Source: Schizophyllum amplum (Eukaryota; Basidiomycota; Agaricomycetes; Agaricales; Schizophyllaceae). From it: a stretch of DNA of 64,000 nucleotides. The position numbers and the translations under genes were made by a program. The DNA lies in the NCBI GenBank assembly GCA_007026445.1, contig VDMD01000055.1, forward strand, positions 110,109 through 174,108, read 5' to 3'. Of the stretch, positions 10,808 to 23,447 are shown piece by piece; within the stretch, counting starts at the first letter, position 1; the number at the start of each line of letters is the position of its first letter. The notes beneath the pieces were generated by a model. That model was not told the origin of the DNA. It worked only from the letters and a program-made list of their open reading frames with translations, and searched no databases.

Positions 10808-11440
10808 CGTTACTGAGGTGTGTAAGGAGTTTGCAGAGTGTTCGAGAGGGGGATCAGAAGGCTGGAGTCAAGCGCAGAGCTTATGGGGGATAGACTGAGG
10901 GGGACAGAGAGCAAGAGCAGATGGTGGTCAAGAGCAAAAAGTCAGTCGCGGCTTTCGCCACTTGGACCTTGGGTTTGTTGTCAAGGACTTGACCCTCGTG
11001 GTGGGGCGTAACCTAGAACATGACGTCACGCGTCGAGACGCGCGACGCGTTCGTTCAAGTCACGTTCAAAATCCAGCAGTTCATCTGATTCTTACAGGCG
11101 CAGATATCACAGACAGCGCAGTGGGCCATATTCTGCATACCCACTTGCCGCATCCCATGCTATATAGGACACCGTCACAGCACCTCGATCTTATTTCCGT
11201 AAGTACACGGATTCAAAAGATAGATGATGGTGGCCGGCCATAGCGAGAAAGCTTGATGAGGGATGGATGAAGTACACCAAGGTATAGTGGTACAGGTGGT
11301 GAAGTAGGAGGCGAAGGAAAGCACGCCAGTTACGTAGGTCGAATAGCCTGATATGATCAGCAACGCGGTCGCCCGTGTGCATGCGTGTATACGGTGAACC
11401 AGCAGAGCGGCGGGGAGCCAGCACGACAGCGACCGCGAGT
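10808..11440. other. Intergenic region with promoter and 3' flank
   Basis: About 630 bp between the acidic-tailed gene start and the Aurora kinase stop codon. It contains gacgtcacgcgtcgagacgcgcgacgcgt (11028-11053), a dense set of CG-rich palindromic hexamers, which could be a regulatory region. No gene seen. Confidence 0.5.
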
Positions 11441-12851
11441 TCACATGCCCAGCTGACTCGGCCTGATCTGGCCCTTCGGGCGGTACTTGACTATCCATGG
11501 GTGCTTCATGACCTCCGATAGTGGCAATCGGTCCTGTGGCTCGTGCTTGAGCAGCTAGTAAACGGTGTAAGCTTCATTGCACCGAGTGTAGCCATGGAGC
11601 ATACATACCCTGGCAACGAGATCTCGAGCGTCGGACGACATGTTATTGGGAATCTCAGGTCGACGCTAGCGATGCGACGGTACGTATCTGTGAACGATGA
11701 TAAGTCAACAGCAGACACCACAGCCCTTCCACTCACTGTTAACGCTGTCTCTATCCTCAAACGGCGGGTTGCCAATTAGGAACTCGTACGTCAAAACACC
11801 CAGCGCCCAGTGGTCAACCCGCTCGTTGTGCTCCTTCTGCTCGACCATCTCCGGCGGCAGGTAGTCCAGCGTGCCGCACATTGTCTTCCGCCGATTGCCT
11901 GGAGCATGCACACTCCAGCCAAAGTCCGCGACCTTCAGCTCGCCATTGATCCCCAGCAACAGGTTCTCCGGCTTGATATCACGGTGGATAACGTGCTTGG
12001 AGTGCAGATACGACAGCGCGTCCGCCATCTGGTCGATATACCGCGCGGAGCGCTTCTCCGAGAAACTCCCGTGTTTTGAAAGCTGCTTGTACAACTCGCC
12101 CTTCCCCGCGAACTCGAGCATCAGGAATATCCGCTTCTCGTCGTGGAAGTAGCCGTACAGGCGCAGCACGTTCGGGTGTCGCAGGTTCTGCTGGATCTCG
12201 ATCTCGCGCCGGATCTGCTTCTCGACGCGCGACTGCACGATCTCGGACTTGTACAGCGTCTTCAAGGCGAGGATGTACTTGGGCTCTGACTTCGTGCGCA
12301 CCATGTACACGCGGCCGAACTTGCCCTTGCCGAGAGGGCGCCCGATGTCGAAGCTGTGGAGGTTCCACTCGCGAGTTGGATATCGCCTGATGCCGCGTGT
12401 CAGCATGCAGCCCGGGAGCCAGAGGGTGGGACACGCACCTTGCAACGCTGGAGTCGAGCGCAAGCTCGCTGGCTGCATCGCCGTAGACCTTCTCTCCACG
12501 CTCTTCGTTCTCCTTCTCTAGGCCCCCGTCGTATCGCCCAATGTCGATCGGCTGGTGCGTGGGGACGGGCGACGCCTTCTTCGGCGCTTCGTTCGAGGTG
12601 TGGGCTTGCGCTTGGTTCGTTTGGTTTCGCAAGGATGATGAGGATGGCGCAAGCTTAGAGGATGGCGGATGGTTGGGGTTCACAGGTGCCGCAAATTTCG
12701 TCAGAAGTTTTGTGACCTTTTCTTGTGAGGGCTGTTTGGAGTGTCCCGGCCGCACGGGGTTGGACGAGGAGGATGCTGTGGTGGCGGCAGGCTTCTTGGC
12801 CGAAATCTCCAGCGCCGCTATCTGGCGAGTCACCGCTCCAATTGTCGCCAT
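11441..12851 (-). CDS. Aurora-type mitotic serine/threonine kinase (one apparent frameshift)
   Basis: Orthologue type of yeast Ipl1 / fission yeast Ark1, acting in chromosome bi-orientation and cytokinesis in the chromosomal passenger complex. Exons 12851..12439, 12386..11737, 11687..11609 and 11554..11441; about 418 aa. A Ser/Pro-rich N-terminal extension precedes the kinase domain: [11 protein letters not shown] glycine loop, ALKTLYKSE lysine, [36 protein letters not shown] activation loop with the Aurora-typical [25 protein letters not shown] and the C-terminal [12 protein letters not shown] then [15 protein letters not shown]. In exon 3 the frame breaks at ATTCCCAATAAC (11644-11653): one more C gives [18 protein letters not shown] and makes every phase fit. 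Such an essential gene argues for a sequence error rather than loss. Confidence 0.88.
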
Positions 12852-13144
12852 ATTCGCTCAGATAAGTGACTAGGCGGACCGGCGCAGAGGGGATGTCGCG
12901 CGATGGCGGGCGTGATGGTACGGAGCAGGTTCAACGAGCGTCAATTTACGTTCTTCGTCACGTGGCCGCGTAGCGTGGCAAGCAATGGATGGCTGTGCAA
13001 GTTCGACTTTCGTCGGAGCCGCTGCTGGCAGTTCGTTCGATTATGGTTTCAGCTGAGTCCTTGTCATACGCGGCGGCCTTTCTCCCAGTCTATGATTATA
13101 TACGGTAATTGCTAACCTCGTTATTTGTTCATCATTGCCCATCT

Positions 13145-15148
13145 TCAGCACTCCTTCGTCACGTACGTTGCACCCGTCTTCATCCTTCCCTCCTTGTCTA
13201 CCCGCACTTCCTCGGTATCAAACGCCACCTTCACCTCATACGTCTCCGCATCGCCCACCTCAATCATCGTAAGGTTGGCCAAATCGGGCAGCTCCACGCC
13301 GTCTTTGTACCACGAGATGGTGTACGCCTCCTCAATATCGACCGCGGCGTCGCGGAACTGGCCCACGGGCACCAATTGTACAGAGAGCGTATGTCCACTG
13401 CTGCAGCTCTCCTGGAAACCGTCAATGAGGTCAACGTCTTTGAGGAGCGTGAGCCAGAGGCCCTCCATGCAGACACTGCAGAAACTCGAGGCGGTGACGA
13501 GGCGCATGAGACAGTCCTCGTTCGTGGGGCGATAGGTTGTGGTGTTCGTCTCGGAGTACCTGCAGAGAAAGGCGATTATTGAAGGCAAATAGAGAGGAGG
13601 GCAATTCACTTACGTCGGATAGATGCTATATGCGCCCGGCGTCATGTCAAACCTTGCCGCGCGTTAGTGCTCATCAAGCCAAAATTAAACGCGCACGACT
13701 CACTCATCTTCGTCACCATACTCGATGATCTCGGCGTTGCAGAGCTGTGCCGCGCCCTCCCGCTCGCTATTCACAAGTTCGAACACAAGCTCATGCTCCC
13801 CACCCCCCAACCCCTCCTCCACCAAAAAGTCATAATGCCACCTATCCATCCCCAGTCCCACCTTCGGCGTCCACCCCAAATCCTTCCCATCGATCGTCAC
13901 CCGCGCATCGCCCATCTCCGGCAGCCCCGACAGCGAGAAGCGCACCAGGTAGCGCGAGTACGTGCCCGCGGAGTCGAAGGTTACGCTCCACGGCGTGCTC
14001 GTGTTCAGCAGCGTCCACGGATACGTCTGCATGGGCATCACGGAGCGTTCGACGCGCGGCGCGGGTGTGGTGAGCCAGTGGCCCCAGCCGATGGCGTCCG
14101 GGGTATCAGCGGCGTTGACGCCAGAGTAGGCGTACCCGCCGTCGTACTCCTCGCCGACGGGGATGATAGAGTGCCCGAGCTCGTGCCGAAGGATGAGGGG
14201 GCCGTTGGCGATGGAGTTAGTGATTACGCTGCATGGGTGTGGGTTCCAAGATGACAGCACGGAAAAGCTGGAGCCTACGTGAAGCGACCACCGAGACCTA
14301 TGATCTTCAGTCAAAGCCCTACGTGGGACTGATCACATACCGCCATACAATGGGCTGTTGCCTTGAGCAGTATCAGATACGGCGTGAGGTATATATGACC
14401 GATAGACACATACCAAGTAGAATGGGATAGTCACACTGGCTTCCTAGGGACTTGCACGCCGCGTCGGCGACCTCCGGCTTACCGTAGTAGACAGCACGCA
14501 GCTCCGTACCATTGCGGTACAGGCCGAATGGCGTGCTGCACACACTTAGATCTTTGGCCTTCGGAACAAACGCTTGACTTGCTCTTTGAGGACACCATCT
14601 TGCCCGAGACCGCTCTGCAGATCATTCGTCAGTGTTTCGGATTCTCGCAGGACCGATAAGTAACTCACCTCCCCGCTAGGCGAAAACGCCGCCCATATAT
14701 TCAGCAGCGGCTTTACAGTGTTGAAGGTCTGGTTCCCGGTGATCTCGAGAGCCAGCGCATATGCATCGTTGATGAAGCGCTGCTTCTCCTCCGGAACGTC
14801 TGGGTGACTTGTGAGGAAGCAGGGAGGCGACGAAGGGCGAGCGTCCTCCACTCACAACCGTCGGAGAAGAAGACCAGGTCTACGCGGTTGTCGGACGAGC
14901 CATACACCATCAGAGGCTCGATTTCAAGGGTGGCGGCTCGACCTTGGATGCAACATGCGGAATGAGGGGCTGCTGATGATAGCTGCCGAAGATCTGCTGC
15001 TCAGCGTACTCATCCCCGCCTATATCAATCGTTCAGCAGAACGTAAGATATTTCAAGCAGTGTGGCGCGCACCGTGCGTACCATGCGCCGCACATACGCT
15101 GAACGCAAAGGCTGCAAGACCCAGAAGGATGATATTCGTGCGCGCCAT
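13145..15148 (-). CDS. Secreted M64-type metallopeptidase, copy 1 (one apparent frameshift)
   Basis: Zinc metallopeptidase resembling the M64 (IgA peptidase-like) family, about 507 aa, exported through an N-terminal signal peptide (MARTNIILLGLAAFAFS). Ten exons: 15148..15094, 15019..14856, 14799..14669, 14614..14583, 14535..14414, 14361..14341, 14297..14279, 14228..13704, 13652..13614 and 13559..13145. The zinc site is RHELGHSIIPVGEEYDGG (HEXXH with downstream Glu). N-terminal RVDLVFFSDG and the later TPFGLYRNGTELR and NGPLILRHELGH segments recur in copy 2. One base appears missing at 14928-14930 (CCACCC[C]TTGAA), after which PPPLEIEPL continues in phase. Intron 4 (14582..14536) has a GCAAGT donor instead of GT. 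The C-terminal third has paired cysteines (FCSVCMEG) and no known domain. Natural substrate unknown. Confidence 0.82.
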
Positions 15149-16532
15149 CGTCGCTCACGGGGAAGATGGATGGAGAAGAAAGGGTCGAGCACGTAGCTCT
15201 GGCCTCTTCGCCAGATAAGATGCCCAGCGTGCAGGCCGCAGGAAGGTGGCTGAAAGCCGACGTGGGTGCGATAGGCACAGCGGGACGCGTCGATTTCGAT
15301 GTGATGTCACCTTCTCTATCGCATCGAAGACGAGAATGCGCGTGTGGACCTTGGGAAGGATAAGTTGCAGCTCCCGACGTAGATCCTATGTAGCTCGTGC
15401 GAAGTAGAAAGGTGAGGGGCATACTTGTAACGGGAAACAAGGTGGACTTGTGTCCAGTGGAGGGTTGGTGGAGGGGGAAGACAAGAATCCGGCCCGATAT
15501 TCCGTACGCGCTTCTTGTTCTTGTGTTCCACGCGCAGTGAACGTTCTCTACGATTTCTGTCCATTGTGGCCATCCTCATTCGAGGCGTCTTCGATGCATA
15601 GTAACATAGGCTTGCGGCAAGACCGCGGAGTGCTCGCTAGGAAAGGCGTGTTGCACAACGCGAGTGAGCAACCTGTGCGTATTGTGCAGCGCAAGCAGTA
15701 AGTACGTGAGGTGGGCATGCGCGCCGCCGCCAGCGGCTGCGACGGGACCGCGGATGCCGCAGAAGGCAGCGGCGCCGCGATTGACGTCATACACTCAGCC
15801 CTGTGCCCTGGTGCAATGCGCTCGCCGCGCCTCCCGAGTTTGCGGTGTCCATAGTCCGTTCAAAAGGAGAGCTGCCGCTCTATGAACTTGTATAATGATA
15901 GAAGCATGCTCTCAGTACACGCTGGTCTTTTAAAATAGCGAAAACACCCAGAAATGAATGCGCTGCGGCGCATTTTATTTTGAAGGAGGAGGGCTGAAAA
16001 CTGCAGCTAAAGTCATGAAACTTCGCATGCGTGTTCAGAAAACTCGGCAGATCATCTTTCGTCTTTGCAGTATATAGGAAATCCCGAAGACAGAGGCGCT
16101 GTGCGCCGTACCGATTTCCCTTGTACCGGAAAAAACATTCCCTGCGAGGGGATCCCCTTTCCGGATCACGTGATAGCACATTTTGCTCACACCCTCCCCT
16201 TGCCTCGTTCCTCGGCAGGTCGGGCGCGAGCAATGACACAAGGCAAAGCTCACCACATTGACCGAGGGCCGATGTCCACGTTGGGCGAGAACTAGTACAC
16301 CACGTGACCAACTTCCCCGCCCTGGCAGTGGAACTTCCTGATGCCTCGTTCGCATGACCTGAGGACCTCCCTCCAACGGCCCGTCCACCCTCATGTGATG
16401 GTCCCAAGACGCAACATAACGCGACCTGCGTGCAATTACTGCCTTGGCTGATTGACGCGAGCGCACATAAGCCATCCGTCACGGACTTGGAGATCCTTCC
16501 CCATTCCCCTTTCTTGCCGTCCATAGTTTAGG
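15149..16532. other. Long divergent intergenic region (M64 copy 1 / GH43)
   Basis: About 1.4 kb upstream of two secreted-protein genes on opposite strands. It holds several short frames without family features and G-rich or CG-rich palindromes (for example ggaccgcggatgccgcag near 15748, cacgtgaccaacttc near 16301). No gene recognised. Confidence 0.5.
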
Positions 16533-18499
16533 ATGCGCCTACTCGCCTTGCTGGCTGCTGCTTGCCTCGCGCAGGCACGCAAGAACAAGTACATTGTACC
16601 CGGCGCAACTTGGTACGACACAGACGGTGCTGTCCTCAGCGCGCACGCGGGCGGTATAGTGCACGACAACGGCACTTGGTATTGGTTCGTCAGGATGAGC
16701 GGGCGGAGGACACGAACCTATTCTCAGGTGTGTGGCACACTTGAGACCAATTTCGTGGAGCCTTGTCCAAACAAATTGCAGGCCTGAACGTATACTCGTC
16801 CTCCGACCTGCTGAATTGGAAGAACGAGGGACGTGCGCTTTCGCCGCTCAATGGAACGGACATTGATGCGTCGCGGGTGGTCGAGCGGCCGAAGGCCATC
16901 TTCAGTGAAGAACTGCATGAATGGGTTCTTTGGTTCCACTCCGACAACTCAAGCTATGCTCTATTGCAACAGGGCGTGGCGACGAGTCCGAATATCACAG
17001 GTCAGTTCTCGCAGCGTTTGTTCGGCATAAATGAGACTCATTGTGACGAGGACCCTACACCTTTCGCCGGGTCTTCAGTCCACTCGGTGGCACCAGCCAG
17101 GACTTTGGTCTCTTCCAGGATGTCGATGGTGTGCACGTCCTAGTTCGTATCCGAGATCAGTCTTGATGCCACGAGTAGGCACTGGCTATGCCCTGTATAG
17201 CAACGGAGACGCCGACTCCGCGCATGACAACATCATAGCGCGAATGAACGCGAAACCTCACCGACGTCGAGGAGGTCGTCTACACATTTCCCGGTACGCA
17301 TCCCAAGTGCAATCCGACGTTTTCTGACACTCCCCTTGCAGACTTCGATCTCGAAGCACCCACCATTATATACACCGGCGCACACTACTACATCCTCATG
17401 TCGCATAAGTCGGGGTACAGGTCCAACAATGTCGTGGTCTTCTCGGCTGAGAGTATCACTGGGCCCTGGTCGATCCAGAGCTTCATTGCGCCGTATGTCA
17501 GCTCGGGAGTTCGAACCGAGGATACCATAATTGACCGGACCCAGTCTGGGCACTCGCACTTTCAACTCACAAAGCACTATGGGCATCACTATCAACGGGT
17601 CCGTGACCACGACATATCTGTACTGCGGTGACCAGTGGGCGACTGCCAATACGCTATACGACAGCCGGTAAGTCTCGCGTTCTTCCATTGGTTTCAGTTC
17701 TAGGCACTTATACATTCTTAGGTATATGTGGCTCCCGGCCACCATCGACGAGAACACCGCTTCATTTACCATCGACTGGCACGACCTGTACTCCATCGAT
17801 GCCACGACTGGCGAGGTGTCTTATCCGGAAGGCACTGTTTATGAAGCGGAAGATGGAGTCCTAAGCGGATCCGCGTACATAACGACATGCGTGAGTATTC
17901 TCTTTTATAAAACGTGGTGTTTGCACCCTTTATAACAGCAAGTCCGTTAGCCCACTTGCTCCAATAACGCAATAGTCGCAGGAGGTGAGATCCTCCGACT
18001 CCGTTAGTTCCTTCGTACTCTGACGAAATCGCACGCAGTCGATGCCAACTCGTCAGTTACGTTCACCGGTATCAGTGGCACCGGGAACCCACAGTGGGTG
18101 TCGCTTTACTACCACAATCCTGATGGTCTATGTGCGTATCTTCTCCCCTCAGTCTCCTCGTCCGTATGATGTCCATAATCAACCTCGCCATTCTTTTAGG
18201 GGGTGACAATCGCTCGGGAACCGGCCAAATATTCATATTGTGGCGCAACGCGACTTTTTCCGTGAACGAGCAAGACCCCGTTACGATCAGGCAGCTGAGC
18301 GGGAGCTCGGGAGTTATTCTGAGCCAACCGCTCAACGTTACCTTCGATGCCGGCTCGGAGAAACACTCTGACAGTCGCTGGGGTATACGGTGCGTGTGGA
18401 CTAGCTTGGTTTAAAAACCGACTGACTTTGCATGCCGCAGGTCTCGTTGCTGATATTGACAAGGTGATCGTTTATGACGATATTTATGGGGAGGACTGA
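16533..18499 (+). CDS. GH43 exo-1,3-beta-galactanase-like enzyme with C-terminal CBM35-like region; four apparent frameshifts
   Basis: Secreted family GH43 protein (subfamily 24 type, acting on the beta-1,3-galactan backbone of arabinogalactans), about 475 aa when read through. Eleven exons: 16533..16727, 16782..17000, 17051..17128, 17179..17293, 17342..17496, 17545..17667, 17722..17890, 17951..17984, 18039..18131, 18200..18389, 18441..18499. A signal peptide (MRLLALLAAACLAQA) is followed by YIVPGATWYDTDGAVLSAHA, DASRVVERPKAIF, FGLFQDVDGTGYALYSNGDA and LEAPTIIYTGAHYYILMSH. The last quarter (TVYEAEDGVLSGSAYI, FTGISGTGNPQWVSLYYHNP, VADIDKVIVYDD) matches CBM35-like sequences. Intron phases agree only with four single-base corrections: a missing G near 16688, and extra bases near 17253 (A), 17548 (G) and 18361 (A). 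This could be a decaying gene or a poorly assembled one. Confidence 0.75.
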
Positions 18500-19117
18500 G
18501 TACGGTTAGCGTCTTTCATACCTTTCGAAAGGGGATTTTTCATACTGGCGCTCAGCACTGCTGCCACCTTTTCCATATCCCTCGCTTGTAAGTAACACAG
18601 ATTACTTATCCTACCTCACAACCTATACTCCCATGTACATGCTTGGGTCTGGATGCGCAGGACATATTTAGGCGTTCGACGGTCCAAGGTCGGGAAAGTT
18701 GATTGCACTTGCCATATTCCCGTTGTCGCCCTATTGTCGCCCCGCTGCGACAGTTTAAGTATTCCTTTGTTTACGATCACGTGGAATTTCCGCATTCGGT
18801 AATTCCAAATCGGACCTACGCGGCCGTGCGGGCGCTTGCTTCTTGCTCTCGAGCTGCTTTCGAGTCTGGACCGGTCGTTCTTCAGAATCTTCGCTCTATC
18901 GAGGCCCATTTTGAGTCGCAATGCAAGCTTACCATGAAGGCATACATGATTACACAGAAGAATTAGTACCGATGATGCGGAAGTGATCTCGCGATCCGAT
19001 TCTGTATGACGAAGCCCGAGCGTGGCGGCTTCCTCTATAGCCGGAAGAAGCTATGAAGAACACCCCTTGCTCTTGACCTTCATTCCTTGCTTCTCTCTTA
19101 TAGAATCCTAGATCATC
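18500..19117. other. Intergenic region before quinone oxidoreductase
   Basis: About 620 bp between two same-direction genes. CT-rich leader sequence lies just before 19118. No gene seen. Confidence 0.55.
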
Positions 19118-20506
19118 ATGCGCGCAGTCCTCATCAAAGACGAGAAAGGCCCCGCAGAGAACTTGTACATCGGCGACACGACGAAGCCAACCGCCGGTGA
19201 AGGAGAGGTACTCGTACAGGTGCGTACAGTACACACATCAGCGTTTTACAGCAGCTTATTCATTTCCCCAGGTCAAAGCATTCGGTCTGAACCGCCTTGA
19301 TATCTTGCAACGCCAAGGCAACTACCCCCCACCTCCCGGCGCGTCCTCTATCATGGGCGTCGAGCTCTCAGGCGTCGTAGTTGAGATCGGCGGCGGTGTC
19401 GCTATGTGGAAGGAAGGCGATGAAGTTATGGGCCTGGTTGGCGGTGTATGTCCCCTCTGTGCATCCTCGCGAAGTCTTTGGGCGCTTAATTCATGTTTAG
19501 GGCGCTTATGCCGAATTCATCAACGTCACCGCCACTCACCTGTTCCCGAAGCCGGAAGCTCTGTCCTGGGTGCAGGCAGCTGTGATCCCAGAGGTCTGGC
19601 TGACGGGTAAGCGAATTTTGCCGTGCGTTGTTCATGTCGCTAAAGTAACACAATCTCAGCATTCCAGAGCCTCATCACGATCAACGATCTGCAGAAGGGT
19701 GAAGACGTGCTCATTCATGCAGGTGCGTCGGGGGTCGGCGTTGCTGCGACGCAGCTGTCGCATCTCTATGGCGCGTAAGTAGTGCAGCATATATGCGCAT
19801 GCACATCCGGCCCTGACTCGCCTTCAGCAATCGCATTTTCGTCACCGCGGGCAGCAACGACAAGCTGAGCACCCTGGGGACCATGGCTGCTCCGCCGACC
19901 CACGGAATCAATACAAGACACAGGATTTCTCTGCCGAGATCCAGAAGATCACGGAGGGCAAGGGCGTCAACGTTATCCTTGACTTCGTCGGGCAGAGCCA
20001 CTGGCAGAAAAACATCAACTCGCTCGCCATGGACGGACGCCTCAGCTTACAGGGCCTGATGAGTGGCGGGCAGGTGCCTGACTTCAACCTCGCACCCATC
20101 CTTGGCAAGCGTCTGCGTATCCAGGGCAGCACCCTGCGCTCGCGCTCAAAGCAGTACCAGGCTGGCCTCATCCAACGGTGCGCATATTCAATTGCAATAT
20201 ATGCGTGGCCGGTCGGCTTAGGCATACCATTACATATAGCTTCGCTCATGAAGTCATGCCAAAAATGGCTGCAGAGGGCCCTATAGCGCCCACTGTACAT
20301 AGGTACTCGGTCACGCGAGGATCTATATGGGCGCTCGAGGATCTGACCCGAATCTTCGCGTAACAGGTGTACCCTTGGACTCAGATTGTCGAGGCCCATA
20401 CAGAGATGGAGGCGGATAAAAATATGTGCGTGCCACCATTTAGGGTACTGCCTTTGCTGACCATCGCCCTACCGACAGTGGGAAGATCGTGGTGGAGGTC
20501 GTTTGA
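19118..20506 (+). CDS. NADPH:quinone oxidoreductase, zeta-crystallin/PIG3 type (MDR superfamily; one apparent frameshift)
   Basis: Cytosolic medium-chain reductase without zinc sites, about 329 aa, reducing quinones or enones with NADPH. Exons 19118..19219, 19272..19445, 19501..19606, 19660..19774, 19828..20177, 20240..20294, 20367..20425 and 20479..20506. Motifs: AFGLNRLDILQRQGNYPPPP, MGVELSGVVVEIG, AYAEFINV, LITINDLQKGEDVLIHAGAS with GVGVAATQLSHLYGA (nucleotide binding), VNVILDFVGQSHWQKN, LSLQGLMSGG and the C-terminal VYPWTQIVEAHTEMEADKNI, GKIVVEVV. The frame breaks near 19907-19912: one T more (AAT TAC) gives HGINYKTQDFSAEIQK and restores all phases. Substrate unknown. Confidence 0.85.
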
Positions 20507-23447
20507 AGGTGAGGGGGCGCTAAACATAGAGAAGATATGTGCGTGCTTATTTTGCGCTCACGAAACCGCGTTATCTGACAAAGTACTGATATGCAGCATG
20601 TAACAATAAAGAGCTATAAGTGCAAGGCTGTGGTAGCCAGTCGGCGACTTCTTCGCTGTGGAAGCCCCATTCGGCCTTGTAACGCGCCCTAGTCTCGCGC
20701 GCGGTCATGAAACCGTCTTCTAAGATCCCGGGATCTGCGACATGAGAATTCTCCCGTCTCCGACAGTTGAACGCCCATGCCACCTCTCCTGAGCTTTCCC
20801 TCAGCGTGTCCGCCCCTTCAGTACTCCCAGACGGCGTGTAACGTACGTGTTGCTATTCTCATCTCCTCAGTTGAGTACTGTTATGTCACGCCTGAACAGA
20901 AGGACACAGCAACCGGAGCAAGGGCAGGAAGGACGAGTCGCCAACTCCGACTGTGGCTCGGAAGTTCAACGGTGACTCAAGCTGACGCAGCATCTTCCGA
21001 CCTGATCTTCCAGTCCCACGTGATGTGTTGCAAAGTTGCACGGAACCGTGGCTGAATTTTTCCTGCCGCCGCTGTCAGCTCATACCTTCCCTAGCGGACG
21101 AAGAGCAGGCTCGGCCCTAGTCTGTGAGTTTCGATGCACTCCTCTGGTGCTCGAACCGCATACGATCGCTGTGTTGGCCTTGAGCTACTGGCGTCCCTTA
21201 ATGTGGTATGCCGTTCTGTCAGTGGTCTCCATGTACTGAAGATAGAGACGCCGACAGAGCTTCAAGGATAGTCAAAGACGCCATAATACGCTTACGCGCA
21301 AGAATACCGCGCGCGGATTCGGTCGACTAGGCATCCCAGCGCAAAACTGTACTGCATACAGAAGTGCATCACGGCAGGTCCTGTAAGTGCACCGCATACG
21401 TGAGGTGAGACTCTGACTACGAGCGTGAAGCGGCGGCGCCGTGCGCTTCTAGCCACTTGCTGACGCATTGACGAGGCAACTCGCCTTGAACAATGCCAGG
21501 TCCGAGGCCAAGGGCGCGAGGACCACGGCCACACCGCGGCCATCGCGGTCAGATCCGGGCTAATGCCAGATGTTGAAAATACGTCACGGGATCATCCCGA
21601 GCTCGACCACTCTGGTCTGCTCTGGGTCTGCTCGTCATGAGCCAACGTGAAGCCAACGGGGGCTGGGGCCGGCGACTTCTTTCATCTCGGCTGTCTGTGC
21701 TGTCTACTTTCTCTCATGTCTGCTTCGCCCGATTTACCCCCTTCTTCGGACGTGCCTCCGATGCATGCTTTTTTTTCTGAAATCGTTTCCTTCCTTCCTT
21801 ACATCAGCTTGCCACTTACTATCACTTTGTCGGTGTATCCCCGATCCCAATGGGAATGGGGACTCCTATACTGTTCCGTCTGCCCGAACTGCTCGAACTG
21901 ACCCGATATTCTCAGGGCACCCCGATGGAAGAGGAGTAAGTCCTCGTTTGCCGGACTACGTCGCAGTCAGTCGTCGAGATGCGTATAATTCTTTGTTTCG
22001 AGGTCAACGCTCCTCGGGGTGATGAACACGGCGACCGTGTTCGCCTGCGGCTGAGGGGGTATGTATGTTCGTTCGCACGATCCCACTAAGTTATGTCCTA
22101 TCATCCGCGGAACCCCGATGAATACGCTTTCCAGTCTTCCTTCGCGCATCCGAGGATCGAGATACGAAGCTTGATGCAAGTCCACCGGGAACGGACCTTC
22201 GTTCCACTGCTCGCGGGCTGCTGTTGTCCTTTCAGTGGGTTTTTCTTACATTTATTGTACGTCAGCAATCCTCCTCATCGACTGAGGAAAGCTGATTCAT
22301 CGTAACGCACAGCTAATTCGAAGATCAGGGCCGCCATCACCGTCTCGCACCTCAGTTGAACAATAGGCCTTCGCCGGAGGTACCACTCTCGTAGACGGGG
22401 ATCACAGTGTTGCTATCTGACACACCATTCCCGCGCGCGCGCACTCCCTGTTACGAGGTGCCTTGTTTCGCCACTATAGCAGTGAATTGGCTTGTACTAA
22501 CAGAGAATTGTTAGTCGCGATATGACCGATGTCCCTCGTCTTCCCCGATAGTACTCCCTTTTACCGATTCTATCGCTTCAGCAAATTTCTCTCAACCCCG
22601 CCTGTCATCTATCACCGCGCCGCATCCGCGAGAGCTTGCTTATTGCGCCGTTTTTCTCGCCGTATAGGTACGTCGGGACTCAGTACTCCAACCCAGATTG
22701 CCGCACGTCTCCGAATAATGACACCCTGAGCCGCCGATTGCTGGAAAGAATATCTCCAGCCGCATTCGGCGCGGCGGACATAAGTCGTGGCCTGGTCGTG
22801 GCCGTGCAATGAAACGCTCGTGGCTAACTGCTTCAGACCATCTCAGCTCCAATACAGGGAATCCTATGCGGAATCGGTGTTTCTGCTCTGCACAGCTGCG
22901 CTCGAACCTGGGTCGAACACCGGTTTACATACCGGTGTACTAATACTGATTGACACAATTCCAGACTCAGACGCAGAAAAGTTCAACAACGCGTGACGGT
23001 GATGGTTCGCGGCAAGCCGTGACATGGTCACGCTGACTGCCATCGCAGCGCACTTCCATCGACGCCAGTGTCACCCGCCGTGGACGAAGATCTCGCGATC
23101 TCGGTGCGCAATGAAACGATCAGCGGCTTGGGCGTCTGTTGTCGGCACGGATACGGGCGCGCAGAGCAATGACCAAGAATCTCGCGGGGCGAACATTCCA
23201 TCGAGTCACCATCAGTCACGGCGCATTCCGGACCACAGCCCCTTCAAGCGCCCGTGCGAAGGCGACATATGTATATAAGACGCCCAGCTGAAGAGGGAGG
23301 CCATTCTATCATCCGGCTTGCCACCGCATCCCCGTCTCGCCTCTTAGACAGCCGCACACCACTCGCAGTCTCAGACTCGCAGCAGCACGCACGTAGCTCC
23401 CTTCACATCCTTCTCTCACCACACTCGCACTTCTCGCATACATCGCA
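20507..23447. other. Gene-poor region, about 2.9 kb
   Basis: Longest stretch without a recognisable gene. Six-frame reading gives only short frames that do not splice into a protein. It includes a cgcgcgcgcgc tract near 22433-22442 and, at its right end, tatgtatataaga (23267-23279), a plausible TATA box for the ORF at 23448. Composition is less GC-rich than flanking genes. It may hold decayed sequence or a non-coding transcript; nothing specific can be supported. Confidence 0.5.

Noticed and set aside
14856..15148. Alternative acceptor near 14983 that would avoid a frameshift in M64 copy 1
   Set aside because: It would discard the QQPL segment that copy 2 also has in the corresponding place; the one-base correction explains both genes better.
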